Part shown: piece after piece, positions 7,417 to 15,905 of the stretch
Layout: every line of letters starts with the position of its first letter
Position numbering within the stretch: the first letter of the stretch is position 1
NCBI GenBank assembly: GCA_046349515.1
Contig: JAXMCE010000010.1
Span: 47,694 to 111,693 of the forward strand
Length of the DNA: 64,000 bases
Source: JBGPGW01 sp046349515
GTDB lineage: Bacteria; Pseudomonadota; Alphaproteobacteria; CADEGL01
Reading direction: 5' to 3'
Made by a program: the position numbers and the translations under genes
Notes under the pieces: generated by a model
The model's database searches: none
What the model was told of the DNA's origin: nothing
The model's input: the letters and a program-made list of their open reading frames with translations, nothing else

Positions 7417-10373
7417 GCCGCGTCTCCCATGCTCTCAAAGGTCTCCCGAAGCGTGGTCAGCAGCGCCTCGCGGTCGTACTTCGCTACGTAATCCACGAAC
7501 CCCGCCTGCCGGCCGCGATCGATGTCGGTCGACTTCGTGTGGCCCGAGAGGGCGACAAGCGGCGTGTTCTGCCAACGATCGTTCTTGCGCACGGTCTCCG
7601 CGAACTGGAACCCATTCATGCCCGGCATTTCGATGTCGGACAGGATGAGATCAAAGTCGCGACCCGACTCGCAGAGGTTGAGCGCCTCGCTCCCCGACTC
7701 GGCGGCCGTGACGACGTAGCCGGCGGCGGTGAGCAGCGGCGTCAGCACGTTCCGGAAGAACGAGCTGTCGTCGACGAGAAGGATGCGTCGGCCGTTGGTC
7801 GCGGCGCCCGCGGGCGTCGCCGCCTCCACGAACAGGTCGTGGATGGCCTGGCCGACGAAGTAGCCGACATCGACGATATCGGTCGATTCGCCGGCGATGA
7901 CGGCCGTGCCGAGGCGGCCGGCGCGACGCGCCGCCAACTCGACTTCGAGCTTGTCCTCGACGATGTCGACGATCTCGTCCACCACAAGGCCGATCGAGTG
8001 TTCCTTGTCGGCGAAAACGATGACCGGCTGCCGGCCGCTCTCCTTGAGCGCCTGGCTGTCGTCCACCGGAATGAGCGGCATGAGCTGGCCGCGATACTGG
8101 ACGACCGGCTTGCCATCGGACTGCTCGATCTTCTCGAGCTCGATCTCCTCGAGCCGCGCGACGAGCGAGAGGGGCACGGCTTTCCGCGCACCCGTGCCGG
8201 CCCGGAACACCAGGAGGGCGACCCGGTCCGACGTGGCGGTCGTCTCGGCCGTTTCGGCCGCGGCGCTGTCCGTCTCCGAACGGCCGGCCTCGCCGACACA
8301 GGCCGCAAGGCCGTTCGGGTCGAGGATCATCACGACGCTGCCGTCGCCGAGAATGGTGTTGCCCGAGAACATCGAGATGTCCCGAAGCACGGGCGCAACC
8401 GGCTTCACGACGATTTCCTCGGTGTCGAAGACGCGATCGACGAGGATGCCGAAGGTGGCGTTGCCGACCTGGGTCACGACGATGAAGTGCTCGTCGCCCG
8501 AGGCCTTCTTCTCCGGATCGAGCTTCAAGAGCTGATGGAGGGACACGAGCGGGAGCAGCCGGTCGCGCAGGCGCAGGACAGGCGTGTCGACGATGTATTC
8601 GACCGTGTTGTCGGAGGTCTTGGACGTCCGCACCAGCTCGACCACGCAAATCTGCGGGATCGCAAAGCGCTCGCCCGAGCACTCGACGATGAGCGATGAC
8701 ACGATCGCCAGCGTGAGGGGGATCTTGATGACGAAGGACGATCCGCGGCCGCGCTGGGACTTGACCTCGATCGTGCCGCCGATCTTCTCGATGTTGGTGC
8801 GCACGACGTCCATGCCGACACCACGCCCCGAGACCGACGTCACCTTCTCCGCCGTGGACAGGCCCGCGTGGAAGATGAACTGCGCGGCCTGCTGATCCGA
8901 CATCGTGTCGGCCTCGGCCTGCGTCGTCAGGCCATTGGCGACCGCCTTGGCCTTGATCTTGTCGATGTTGAGGCCGCGCCCGTCATCGGTGACTTCGATG
9001 ATGATGTGGCCGCCCTCATGGCGCGCGGCGAGCACGATCTTGCCGGTATCGGACTTTCCGGCGGCGCGACGGTCGGTCGGGTTTTCGAGGCCGTGGTCCG
9101 CGGAATTCCGCACCATGTGGGTGAGCGGATCCTTGATGAGCTCCAGGACCTGCCGGTCGAGTTCGGTTTCGGCGCCGACCATCTGAAGGTCGATCTTCTT
9201 GCTGAGTTCGACCGAAAGATCGCGGATGATGCGCGGCAGCTTCTGCCAGGCGTTGCCGATCGGCTGCATGCGCGTCTTCATGACGCCTTCCTGCAGCTCG
9301 GTCGTAATCTGGTTGAGAAGATTGAGCGGGCTCGTGAACTGGCTGTCCTCGCGCGTACGCTGGATCTGGAGCAGCTGGTTGCGGACGAGCACCATCTCGC
9401 TGACGAGGGTCATGAGACCCTCGAGCAGGTCGACATTGACGCGGATGCTGCTGCCGGAGACCGCCAATTGCTTGCCGGTATCACCAGCCGCGGCGGGCGC
9501 GCGCGACGCGGCGTCCTGCGCCGCGTTCGTGTCGGAGTCCTCGTTCCGGGCTGGCTCGGCCGCGGCCGGCTTGGTGTTGCTCTCGATCGCACCGATCAGG
9601 GCCATGCCCCGCTCGATGAGCTGCGCCACGTCCGAATCGCTCACATCGAGCTGGCGCAACGCGCGCTTGAGATGGTCGGCCAAGGATTCAAATGCGGGTT
9701 TTCCAAGACCCCAACCGACGAGGGTCGCGACCACGCTGGCCGCGTCCGGGCCCTCGTAGCTGTCGGGGCCGTCGGCAAGGCGCGACAGGAAGTTGACCAG
9801 TCCGACTTGAAGGCGGTTGGCGTCGACCGCCTTGAGTGCGGCGGGGAGGCCGTCATCGGCGACAACGGCGCGCCAGAACACTTCGACGGCCGCATCGATC
9901 GAGCCCATGCCGCCGACGCGCTCATAGAGGCTCTGCGGCGCTGCGGCCTTGGCGGGCGCTGCGGCCGGCGCGGGCGCAGGGGCCGCCGCTTGGCCGTTCC
10001 CTTCGATGAAGGAATTGAGTTGATGGATCAAGTCCTTGTCTTCGCCAGCGGGTTCCGCTTGCGTCTCCTCGAGCACGCTCAAGAGCGACTTGATGCGATC
10101 GAGCGAGGCCAGGATCAGGGTGACGCCCTGGGGGGTCACCTCGATCGCGCCGTCGCGGAACTTGCCGAGCACATTTTCGGCCGCGTGCGCCACCGATTCG
10201 AGGCGCGGCAGGCCGAGGAAGCCGCAGGTGCCCTTGATCGTGTGGAACAGGCGAAAAATATTGCCGAGGAGTTCCGGATCATTGGGATTCTGCTCGAGCT
10301 TGACCAGCTCGACGTCGAGAACCTCCATACTCTCGGCGGTCTCGGTCAGAAAGTCTTTGAGCAAATCATCCAT
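7413..10373 (-). CDS. cheA: hybrid chemotaxis histidine kinase CheA with embedded globin-like domain and C-terminal receiver
   Basis: 986 residues, far longer than the usual 650-750. Domain order: Hpt (1-105, phospho-His44 in FHTIKG); Ala/Pro linker; globin-like domain (about 147-265); Ala-rich linker; dimerisation helices (308-375); HATPase (375-553, N box HMVRNSADHGLE, DDGRG, GRGVGMD); CheW domain 1 (about 555-690); CheW-like domain 2 (about 715-850); receiver (862-980, D868-D869, phosphoacceptor D912, K965). The start is the ATG that begins MDDLLKDFL at the Hpt domain; an upstream in-frame start would add 22 residues unlike Hpt. It autophosphorylates in response to receptors and passes phosphate to CheY and CheB. 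The added receiver suggests a phosphate sink, and the globin-like insert a sensory or structural role; both are inferences. Confidence 0.95.
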   Translation of the reverse strand: MDDLLKDFLTETAESMEVLDVELVKLEQNPNDPELLGNIFRLFHTIKGTCGFLGLPRLESVAHAAENVLGKFRDGAIEVTPQGVTLILASLDRIKSLLSVLEETQAEPAGEDKDLIHQLNSFIEGNGQAAAPAPAPAAAPAKAAAPQSLYERVGGMGSIDAAVEVFWRAVVADDGLPAALKAVDANRLQVGLVNFLSRLADGPDSYEGPDAASVVATLVGWGLGKPAFESLADHLKRALRQLDVSDSDVAQLIERGMALIGAIESNTKPAAAEPARNEDSDTNAAQDAASRAPAAAGDTGKQLAVSGSSIRVNVDLLEGLMTLVSEMVLVRNQLLQIQRTREDSQFTSPLNLLNQITTELQEGVMKTRMQPIGNAWQKLPRIIRDLSVELSKKIDLQMVGAETELDRQVLELIKDPLTHMVRNSADHGLENPTDRRAAGKSDTGKIVLAARHEGGHIIIEVTDDGRGLNIDKIKAKAVANGLTTQAEADTMSDQQAAQFIFHAGLSTAEKVTSVSGRGVGMDVVRTNIEKIGGTIEVKSQRGRGSSFVIKIPLTLAIVSSLIVECSGERFAIPQICVVELVRTSKTSDNTVEYIVDTPVLRLRDRLLPLVSLHQLLKLDPEKKASGDEHFIVVTQVGNATFGILVDRVFDTEEIVVKPVAPVLRDISMFSGNTILGDGSVVMILDPNGLAACVGEAGRSETDSAAAETAETTATSDRVALLVFRAGTGARKAVPLSLVARLEEIELEKIEQSDGKPVVQYRGQLMPLIPVDDSQALKESGRQPVIVFADKEHSIGLVVDEIVDIVEDKLEVELAARRAGRLGTAVIAGESTDIVDVGYFVGQAIHDLFVEAATPAGAATNGRRILLVDDSSFFRNVLTPLLTAAGYVVTAAESGSEALNLCESGRDFDLILSDIEMPGMNGFQFAETVRKNDRWQNTPLVALSGHTKSTDIDRGRQAGFVDYVAKYDREALLTTLRETFESMGDAA
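9579..9935 (-). other. globin-like (truncated-hemoglobin type) domain inside CheA
   Basis: Residues about 147-265 of CheA. The segment starts SLYERVGGMGSIDAAVEVF and continues with FLSRLADGPDSYEG and FESLADHLKRALRQLDV, which reads like a group 1 truncated hemoglobin (family pattern: LYERLGG..aI..av..fY, GGP..Y.G.d, HF..v..hL...L..lgv). The family's proximal His after the GPD element aligns with Val215, and the B10 Tyr with Trp, so heme binding as in normal globins seems lost. It is flanked on both sides by Ala/Pro-rich linkers, as expected of an inserted module. The alignment was made by eye. Confidence 0.7.
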
Positions 10374-10503
10374 GGGGCACACAGCGTTGCGCGAAGGGTT
10401 CGACAAGGATGGCGTGGGAGCGAGCGCCCCCGGAACCACCAGCGCGTACTGTGGCCGATCTCAGTAAAGAAGCTGTAAAAGGCTGAAAGCGGTGCGCTTT
10501 CGG

Positions 10504-11133
10504 CTAGCGGGGCAAAACGGCCTCGAGCACGATCCGGCTCGGCTCTCGGTCCGAGACATTGATACGCGTGCCGCAGGCCTCGGCGAGCCGGCCGGTAAAG
10601 TAGCTTTGCACGGTCCGGGCGGTGAGGGATTCGACAGGGATTCCGTTAAGAGCCTCGCCCACGCCGTCGGGCAGGATGGCGCCGGCCCCCTCGGCCGAGA
10701 CCGCGATCGCGGATCGTGCACCTTGCTCCACGCGCACATGGATCGTGCCGCCGCGCGGCAGGCTTTCCGCCCCCATGAGGATCATGTTGAGCAGGAGCTT
10801 GATCGAGGTCTGGTGGCTCGGAAGCGCCATTCCGGGCTCGAGCTGGACCGCGATATGCCGGTCCCCGACCATGCCGGCGGCCAGCTCCCGGATCTCGCCG
10901 ACGGAAATGTTGCTTGCGGCCGTGGCACCATAGGCCGCCCTGAAGAAGCGGAGACGCCGCGCCGCGTTCTGCGCGCTCTGGCCGACCAGGGTGAGCGCTT
11001 CCGCATCGGGTGCCCCTCCCAGCTCCGACAGGAGCTCGACCCCATTACTGACGGCTCCAACCGGGCTCACGAGGTCGTGGCACAGGCGCGAACACAGGAG
11101 TTCAACCACACGAAGATCGACGGCAACGCCCAT
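10504..11133 (-). CDS. chpT: histidine phosphotransferase ChpT
   Basis: 209 residues in two parts: a helical hairpin with the phospho-His motif LCHDLVSPVGAVSNGVELL (His19), and a degenerate Bergerat-fold domain (about 85-209) lacking ATP-binding boxes. This is the ChpT arrangement, which carries phosphate from the hybrid kinase CckA to CtrA and CpdR. It is the first gene of the che operon, 130 bases upstream of cheA on the same strand, with a perfect CtrA box about 80 bases upstream of its start. Similar proteins annotated simply as histidine phosphotransferase are found in alphaproteobacterial motility loci. Confidence 0.88.
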   Translation of the reverse strand: MGVAVDLRVVELLCSRLCHDLVSPVGAVSNGVELLSELGGAPDAEALTLVGQSAQNAARRLRFFRAAYGATAASNISVGEIRELAAGMVGDRHIAVQLEPGMALPSHQTSIKLLLNMILMGAESLPRGGTIHVRVEQGARSAIAVSAEGAGAILPDGVGEALNGIPVESLTARTVQSYFTGRLAEACGTRINVSDREPSRIVLEAVLPR

Positions 11134-11212
11134 CCGTTTGTCCCTTTGCGTCAGCCCAGGCTCCTGCCAAGGAGAGCCATGGCCATTCTTTCGCTTTATC
11201 GTTGAAGATCAA

Positions 11213-11228
11213 TTAATCTTTACTTAAC
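11213..11228. promoter_or_regulatory. perfect CtrA box upstream of chpT
   Basis: TTAA-TCTTTAC-TTAAC is an exact match to the CtrA full site TTAA-N7-TTAAC. It lies 80 bases upstream of the chpT start (minus strand) and 144 bases upstream of the SDR gene on the plus strand. The distance and gene content favour control of chpT and the che operon. The 11134-11371 interval shows no other gene. Confidence 0.65.
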
Positions 11229-11371
11229 GAGCCCGGGTCCCCTGAGGTAAGCAAGACTTTGCAATGCCATAAGGGCGATTCGAGCCCCGCCATACCGATT
11301 AACCGTTGCATCCTGCAATCTCGGACCCGAGCACCCCCACGAGACCGATCATCGAGGAGAGGGACGACGCC

Positions 11372-12139
11372 ATGCGCTTGAAGGACAAAGTCGCCGTCAT
11401 CACGGGAGGCGCCCGGGGGATCGGTGAGGCCTATGTGCGCCGCTTCGTCGAGGAGGGCGCCAAAGTCGTCATCGCGGACATCCTCGACAAAGAAGGAGCT
11501 GCACTCGCGAAGACCCTTGGTCCATCCGTCCGTTACGTCCACTGCGACGTGACCAAGGAGGGCGAGGTCTCGGCACTGATGGACGCCGCCGTGTCCGCCT
11601 TCGGCGGCCTCGACGTTGCGATCGCCAACGCCGGCATCGTCGAATCCGGCAGCATCATGCGGACAAGCGAGGCCATGCTCGACCGCATGCTGGCCATCAA
11701 CGTGAAGGGCGTGTTCTACACATGCCGCCAGGCGGCCGAGCGCATGATCGCCGCCAAGCGCGGTGGGGTCCTCATCAACATTGCGTCGACCGTCGCCGTC
11801 CTCGGCGAGGTCGGCGAAGGGTGTTATCCGTTGAGCAAGGGCGCCGTGACGGCTCTCACGCGCGTGCTGGCGGTCGAGCTGGCCGACCATGGAATCCGCG
11901 TGGTCGCCATCGGACCGGGCGGCACGAAGACCGCGATGATGGCCGATGCGACACCGGGCTCCGAGCGCATGCGGCGGATCGAGATGCGCACGCCCATGCG
12001 GCGCATGGCGGAGCCGGAGGAGATGGCCGGCGTCGCCGCGTTCCTGGCTTCGAAGGACGCGAGCTACATCACCGGCCAGACCCTCTATGTCGACGGCGGC
12101 CGGCTTGTTCTCAACATGATCATGCCCGAACGCAATTGA
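11372..12139 (+). CDS. SDR-family NAD(P)-dependent oxidoreductase
   Basis: 255 residues, classical short-chain dehydrogenase/reductase size. Cofactor motif TGGARGIG (11-18), NAG (86-88), catalytic Asn110, Ser139, Tyr152 and Lys156 are all present. An acidic residue follows the second strand (VVIADIL), favouring NAD over NADP. The start MRLKDK is chosen because a GAGGAGAGGG ribosome site precedes it; a longer in-frame start would add a non-family segment. It is 22 bases upstream of a paralogue and probably co-transcribed. The substrate cannot be read from sequence. Confidence 0.85.
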   Translation: MRLKDKVAVITGGARGIGEAYVRRFVEEGAKVVIADILDKEGAALAKTLGPSVRYVHCDVTKEGEVSALMDAAVSAFGGLDVAIANAGIVESGSIMRTSEAMLDRMLAINVKGVFYTCRQAAERMIAAKRGGVLINIASTVAVLGEVGEGCYPLSKGAVTALTRVLAVELADHGIRVVAIGPGGTKTAMMADATPGSERMRRIEMRTPMRRMAEPEEMAGVAAFLASKDASYITGQTLYVDGGRLVLNMIMPERN

Positions 12140-12161
12140 GAAATCGGCCAGGGAGAATTCG

Positions 12162-12935
12162 ATGCGTCTCAAAAATAAGGTCGCGGTCGTCACCGGCGGA
12201 AGTCGCGGCATCGGCGAAGCCTATGTCCGACGCTTTGCCGCCGAGGGGGCCAAGGTCGTCATTGCGGATCTCCTCGATTCGGAAGGCGAGGCCGTCGTGC
12301 GCTCGCTCGAGGCGGAGGGACGCGAAGCCGTCTATGTCCGCACCGACGTGACGAAGAAAGCCCAGGTCGAGGCCGTCATGGACGCCGCCATATCGCGCTA
12401 CGGCGCGCTCGACGTCTGCATTGCCAATGCAGCCGTGGCGGACTATGGCGACATTCTGGACACGTCCGAGGAAACGTTCGACCGCGTCATGGCGGTCAAC
12501 GTGAAAGGCGTTTTCCTCACGAACCAGGCGGCGGGACAGCGGATGCGCGCGGCCAAGCGCGGCGTCATCATCAACATCGCGTCCACCGTCGCGGTCGTCG
12601 GGGACAATTACGAAGGCTGCTATCCCTCGAGCAAGGGGGCGGTCAATCTGCTGACGCGCACCTTCGCGCTCGCGCTCGCGCCCTACGGAGTCCGCGTCGT
12701 CGCGATCGGTCCCGGGGCAACGCGCACCAAGATGATGGAAGAGGCGTTCAACGATCCCGCGCGCCTAAAGTCGCTTCAAGCCCGTACGCCGCTCGGCCGG
12801 CCGGCGGATCCCTCCGAGATGGCGGGCGTCGCGGTATTCCTGGCCTCCGATGATGCGAGCTACATCACCGGCCACACGATCTACGTGGACGGCGGGCGGC
12901 TTGTCCTCAACTACGTGATGCCGGAACGCGCTTGA
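12162..12935 (+). CDS. SDR-family NAD(P)-dependent oxidoreductase (tandem paralogue)
   Basis: 257 residues, clearly related along its length to the preceding SDR, with the same start MRLK and the same C-terminal signature YVDGGRLVLN followed by MPERx. TGGSRGIG (11-18), Asn113, Ser141, Tyr154 and Lys158 are intact; VVIADLL again favours NAD. A GGGAGAATTCG ribosome site precedes the start. The pair looks like a tandem duplication in which both copies kept catalysis. The unusual shared C-terminus ending MPERx suggests they act on related substrates. Confidence 0.85.
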   Translation: MRLKNKVAVVTGGSRGIGEAYVRRFAAEGAKVVIADLLDSEGEAVVRSLEAEGREAVYVRTDVTKKAQVEAVMDAAISRYGALDVCIANAAVADYGDILDTSEETFDRVMAVNVKGVFLTNQAAGQRMRAAKRGVIINIASTVAVVGDNYEGCYPSSKGAVNLLTRTFALALAPYGVRVVAIGPGATRTKMMEEAFNDPARLKSLQARTPLGRPADPSEMAGVAVFLASDDASYITGHTIYVDGGRLVLNYVMPERA

Positions 12936-12962
12936 CCCCCGCGCGGCCGATTGCGTTGCCTT

Positions 12963-13604
12963 CTAGCAACGAATGGCGGCGATCAACCGCTCGGCCGATT
13001 CGAGGTCCTCGGGCGCGTTCACGTTGAAGAACGGATCGATGGCCTCGACCGGCCAGTCGACCACGGCCCGCTTGAAGCGGGCGGTCCAGGCGTCGACCTT
13101 GCGGACGCCGTCCTGCACGAGTGCGTGATGGAGTTCGTCGGCAAGGCGCAAGGGCCACAGCGCGAAGACAGGATGCACGATTCCGGCTGACGATGCGCAT
13201 GCGAGATCGGCGCCTTCGGCCGCGACAGCCTCGATGAGTTTCGCAACGAGATCAACCGGCAGGAACGGCGTGTCGGTCGCGAAGCTCGCAAGCCATTCGC
13301 AGCCGGGGCGCTCCCGCTTCGCCCACCTCATGCCGCTCAGGACGCCCGCAAGCGGGCCCGCGAAGCCCGGAACGACATCGGCCATGACGGGCAGCCCATC
13401 ATCGGCAAAGCGCGCCGGATCGCCATTGGCGTTGAGGACGAGGGCGTCGACCTGCGGCCGCACCCGCTCGATGACACGGCTCAAGACGGTGCGGCCCGAG
13501 AGCAGGCGGAGGCACTTGTCGCCGCCACCCATGCGCCGCGACCGGCCGCCCGCGAGCAGCACGCCCGTGATCAGAGCTCGAGATCCCATCCCTTCGCCAA
13601 ACAC
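12963..13604 (-). CDS. mobA: molybdenum cofactor guanylyltransferase MobA
   Basis: 213 residues with the nucleotidyltransferase signature LAGGRSRRMGGGDK (17-30), the MobA hallmark, and FATDTPFLP carrying the metal-binding Asp. It transfers GMP from GTP to molybdopterin to make Mo-MGD for DMSO-reductase-family enzymes. It is convergent with the SDR pair (27 bases) and divergent from moaA (167 bases), so cofactor genes face each other across one promoter region. An ATG five codons downstream (MGSRAL) is an alternative start. Confidence 0.92.
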   Translation of the reverse strand: MFGEGMGSRALITGVLLAGGRSRRMGGGDKCLRLLSGRTVLSRVIERVRPQVDALVLNANGDPARFADDGLPVMADVVPGFAGPLAGVLSGMRWAKRERPGCEWLASFATDTPFLPVDLVAKLIEAVAAEGADLACASSAGIVHPVFALWPLRLADELHHALVQDGVRKVDAWTARFKRAVVDWPVEAIDPFFNVNAPEDLESAERLIAAIRC

Positions 13605-13771
13605 CCTGCCCTTGAGCGCAAAGGCAGGAGCCTGCCACAGGCCCCTGTCATTCCCAAATCGGCCGGCCCAAATCGACCCGGTTCCGGCCGGCCCTGCCCC
13701 TTGCTCGGCCCTCCAGCGCCCTGTGAAAAAGGGTCCCGGCTACCCCCATTGATCGGAGGCCGATTGGACGT

Positions 13772-14851
13772 ATGTTAGCGCTCGACAGCCAAGCGCGAGG
13801 ACGCATGCACGACAGCCCCGTCGGGCACAAGGCCGGGACGGCAGCCCGGCCGGGCGAGCCCCTCATCGACCCGTTCCGGCGCCCGATCACCTATCTCCGG
13901 GTCTCGGTCACGGATCGGTGCGACTTCCGCTGCGTCTACTGCATGGCCGAGGACATGACGTTCCTGCCGAAGGCCGAGGTCTTGTCGCTCGAGGAGCTGG
14001 AGCGGCTATGCAGCGCCTTCATCCGCTTGGGCGTCCGGAAGCTCCGCCTCACGGGCGGAGAGCCACTGGTCAGGCGCAACATCATGGGCCTCATGCGCGC
14101 GCTGGGCCGGCATCGGGCGACGGGTGCGCTCGACGAATTGACCCTCACGACGAACGGCAGCCAGCTTGCCAGACATGCGACCGCGCTCGCCGAGGCCGGC
14201 GTCCGCCGCATCAACGTCTCCCTCGATACGCTCGATGCGGAAAAATTCACTGCCATCACGCGCTGGGGCAGGCTCGACCGCGTGCTGGAGGGGATCGAGG
14301 CGGCCCAGGCGGCGGGCCTGGGCATCAAGATCAACGCCGTCGCTCTCAAGGACGTGAATATCGATGAGATCGACCGCATGCTGGCCTGGTGTGGCGAGCG
14401 CGGCTACGACCTCACCCTCATCGAGGTCATGCCGATGGGAGATATCGGCCCGCAAAGGGTCGACCAGTACTATCCCCTCTCGATGCTGCGGGCCAAGCTC
14501 GCCCAGCGCTGGACGCTCGAGGAGATCGACTACCGAACGGGCGGGCCCGCGCGCTACGTCCGGGTCAAGGAAACCGGCGGCCGTCTCGGCTTCATCACGC
14601 CGATGACCCACAATTTCTGCGAGTCGTGCAATCGCGTGCGCCTGACATGCACGGGAACGCTGTTCATGTGCCTGGGCCAGGAGGATGCGGCCGATCTCCG
14701 CGAGCCTTTGAGGGCCAATCCGGACGATGCGGCGCTCGAGCGGGCGATCCGCGAGGCCATCGCGCGCAAGCCGAAAGGCCATGATTTCGTGATCGACCGC
14801 CGGATAGCGCCCACATCCGTCACGCGCCACATGAGCGTCACCGGCGGGTAA
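13772..14851 (+). CDS. moaA: GTP 3',8-cyclase MoaA
   Basis: 359 residues. Radical-SAM cysteines C50, C54 and C57 in DRCDFRCVYC; the second 4Fe-4S cluster in the C-terminal motif CESCNRVRLTCTGTLFMC, unique to MoaA; the protein ends in the conserved Gly-Gly. With MoaC it converts GTP to cyclic pyranopterin monophosphate, the first step of molybdenum cofactor synthesis. Two starts are possible: ATG 13772 (GGAGG upstream) and ATG 13805 (GAGG 4 bases upstream); the family begins near PFRRPITYLR, so neither can be excluded. The rest of the moa pathway is not in the window. Confidence 0.95.
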   Translation: MLALDSQARGRMHDSPVGHKAGTAARPGEPLIDPFRRPITYLRVSVTDRCDFRCVYCMAEDMTFLPKAEVLSLEELERLCSAFIRLGVRKLRLTGGEPLVRRNIMGLMRALGRHRATGALDELTLTTNGSQLARHATALAEAGVRRINVSLDTLDAEKFTAITRWGRLDRVLEGIEAAQAAGLGIKINAVALKDVNIDEIDRMLAWCGERGYDLTLIEVMPMGDIGPQRVDQYYPLSMLRAKLAQRWTLEEIDYRTGGPARYVRVKETGGRLGFITPMTHNFCESCNRVRLTCTGTLFMCLGQEDAADLREPLRANPDDAALERAIREAIARKPKGHDFVIDRRIAPTSVTRHMSVTGG

Positions 14852-14860
14852 ACCCGCGCC

Positions 14861-15136
14861 TTACGATCGCTTGGCGTTCTCCGTGACCTCGCAGACGCCG
14901 AACCCGCCCGGATCGATCACGATCGCGAGTCCGTTCTCAGCGGGGTTGATGCTCCAGCGCTCACCGCGCCAGAGGCCATTCGCCTTCTGCGGCATCGCGC
15001 GGAGCGGCTCCGTGATGATGAGAACGCCCGCTTCGTAGCAGCGGATCGTGAAGGGCGCGCTGAGCGCGGCCGGCACCTGGGCAGCCGCCATGCCGCCCGC
15101 AACGATGGTCAAGATCAAGGCGAGACACGCGCGCAT
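14861..15136 (-). CDS. small secreted hypothetical protein
   Basis: 91 residues. A signal peptide is evident: MRACLALILTIVAGGMAAAQ, with probable cleavage after AAA or AAQ. The mature part of about 70 residues has two cysteines (one in IRCYEAG, one in FGVCEV), which could form a disulfide in the periplasm. It is preceded by GGAGATCTCG, a reasonable ribosome site. It converges on moaA with 9 bases between. I recognise no family; periplasmic location is the only supported statement. Confidence 0.6.
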   Translation of the reverse strand: MRACLALILTIVAGGMAAAQVPAALSAPFTIRCYEAGVLIITEPLRAMPQKANGLWRGERWSINPAENGLAIVIDPGGFGVCEVTENAKRS

Positions 15137-15263
15137 CGAGATCTCCTTCCTGGCCCCATATCCCTCGCCTCCCCCTCCTAGGCCGCGAAAGATGGAGAAA
15201 GCGTGAACGGCGGACGCCGGCGAGGGCCCATCGGGGCACCGGTCGTCCGCTCCCGCTGTCCCG

Positions 15264-15743
15264 TCACTTCAAGACGATCCTGTGCGCGAACTTGTTGCCG
15301 TCGCTGAACGTGATGTTCTTGAAGCCGAGAAGCTTCGCGAGATCGAAGAAGGTGAAGAAGTCCTCGACGCCGTAATCCTGGAAGAAGGGAGTCTGCCGGG
15401 CAACGGCTGTCATCATCGCGAAGAGCGCGCGCGCCCGGTAAAGCGTGTTGTAGGCGTGGTCCTGCGTCGCGACGATGATGAGCTTCTCGGCCGAATCACC
15501 CTTGGCGAAGACCACGAATTGCGGCGGATAGGGCTGGGAGAGCATCTGGACCGTGAATGCCGTCACGAAGGCGAGGCGCCGTGCGCGGTCGCTGTCGGGC
15601 AGGACCTGGGCACGCGCCGTATAGACCTCCTCGCTCCTCGGGGTGGGAAAGTAATAGCCGGCGTGGTGCTCCTTGGCTTCGGCCGCCGGCCAAAACGCGA
15701 GAGACAGGACGACGGCCACGATCAGGCCTGCGGCGCGTGACAT
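15264..15743 (-). CDS. conserved secreted protein of unknown function
   Basis: 159 residues with a signal peptide (MSRAAGLIVAVVLSLAFWPAAEAK, cleavage probably after AEA). The mature protein has a conserved look: YYFPTPRSEEVYTARA, QPYPPQFVVFAKGDSAEKL, TPFFQDYGVEDFFTFFDLAK and KLLGFKNITFSDG. I recall similar alphaproteobacterial proteins being mislabelled as molybdopterin-guanine dinucleotide biosynthesis protein; nothing here supports that role. The start is set by the signal peptide and an upstream GAGG. It is divergent from the NAD kinase gene (162 bases between). Confidence 0.7.
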   Translation of the reverse strand: MSRAAGLIVAVVLSLAFWPAAEAKEHHAGYYFPTPRSEEVYTARAQVLPDSDRARRLAFVTAFTVQMLSQPYPPQFVVFAKGDSAEKLIIVATQDHAYNTLYRARALFAMMTAVARQTPFFQDYGVEDFFTFFDLAKLLGFKNITFSDGNKFAHRIVLK

Positions 15744-15905
15744 TGAGATCCTCCCTTCCGATGTGCCCATCGCGCACGATGGCGAGGCCGCTTCCCTTTG
15801 ACAACTGCCGTGCCCGCCCCTAGCGGCCCCGTCGCGCTCGGCTATACTCCCCGCCGCCCCAAGCCGGGGCCCCGAGGTCCCACACGAGCGCGCGCTGGCC
15901 GGCCC

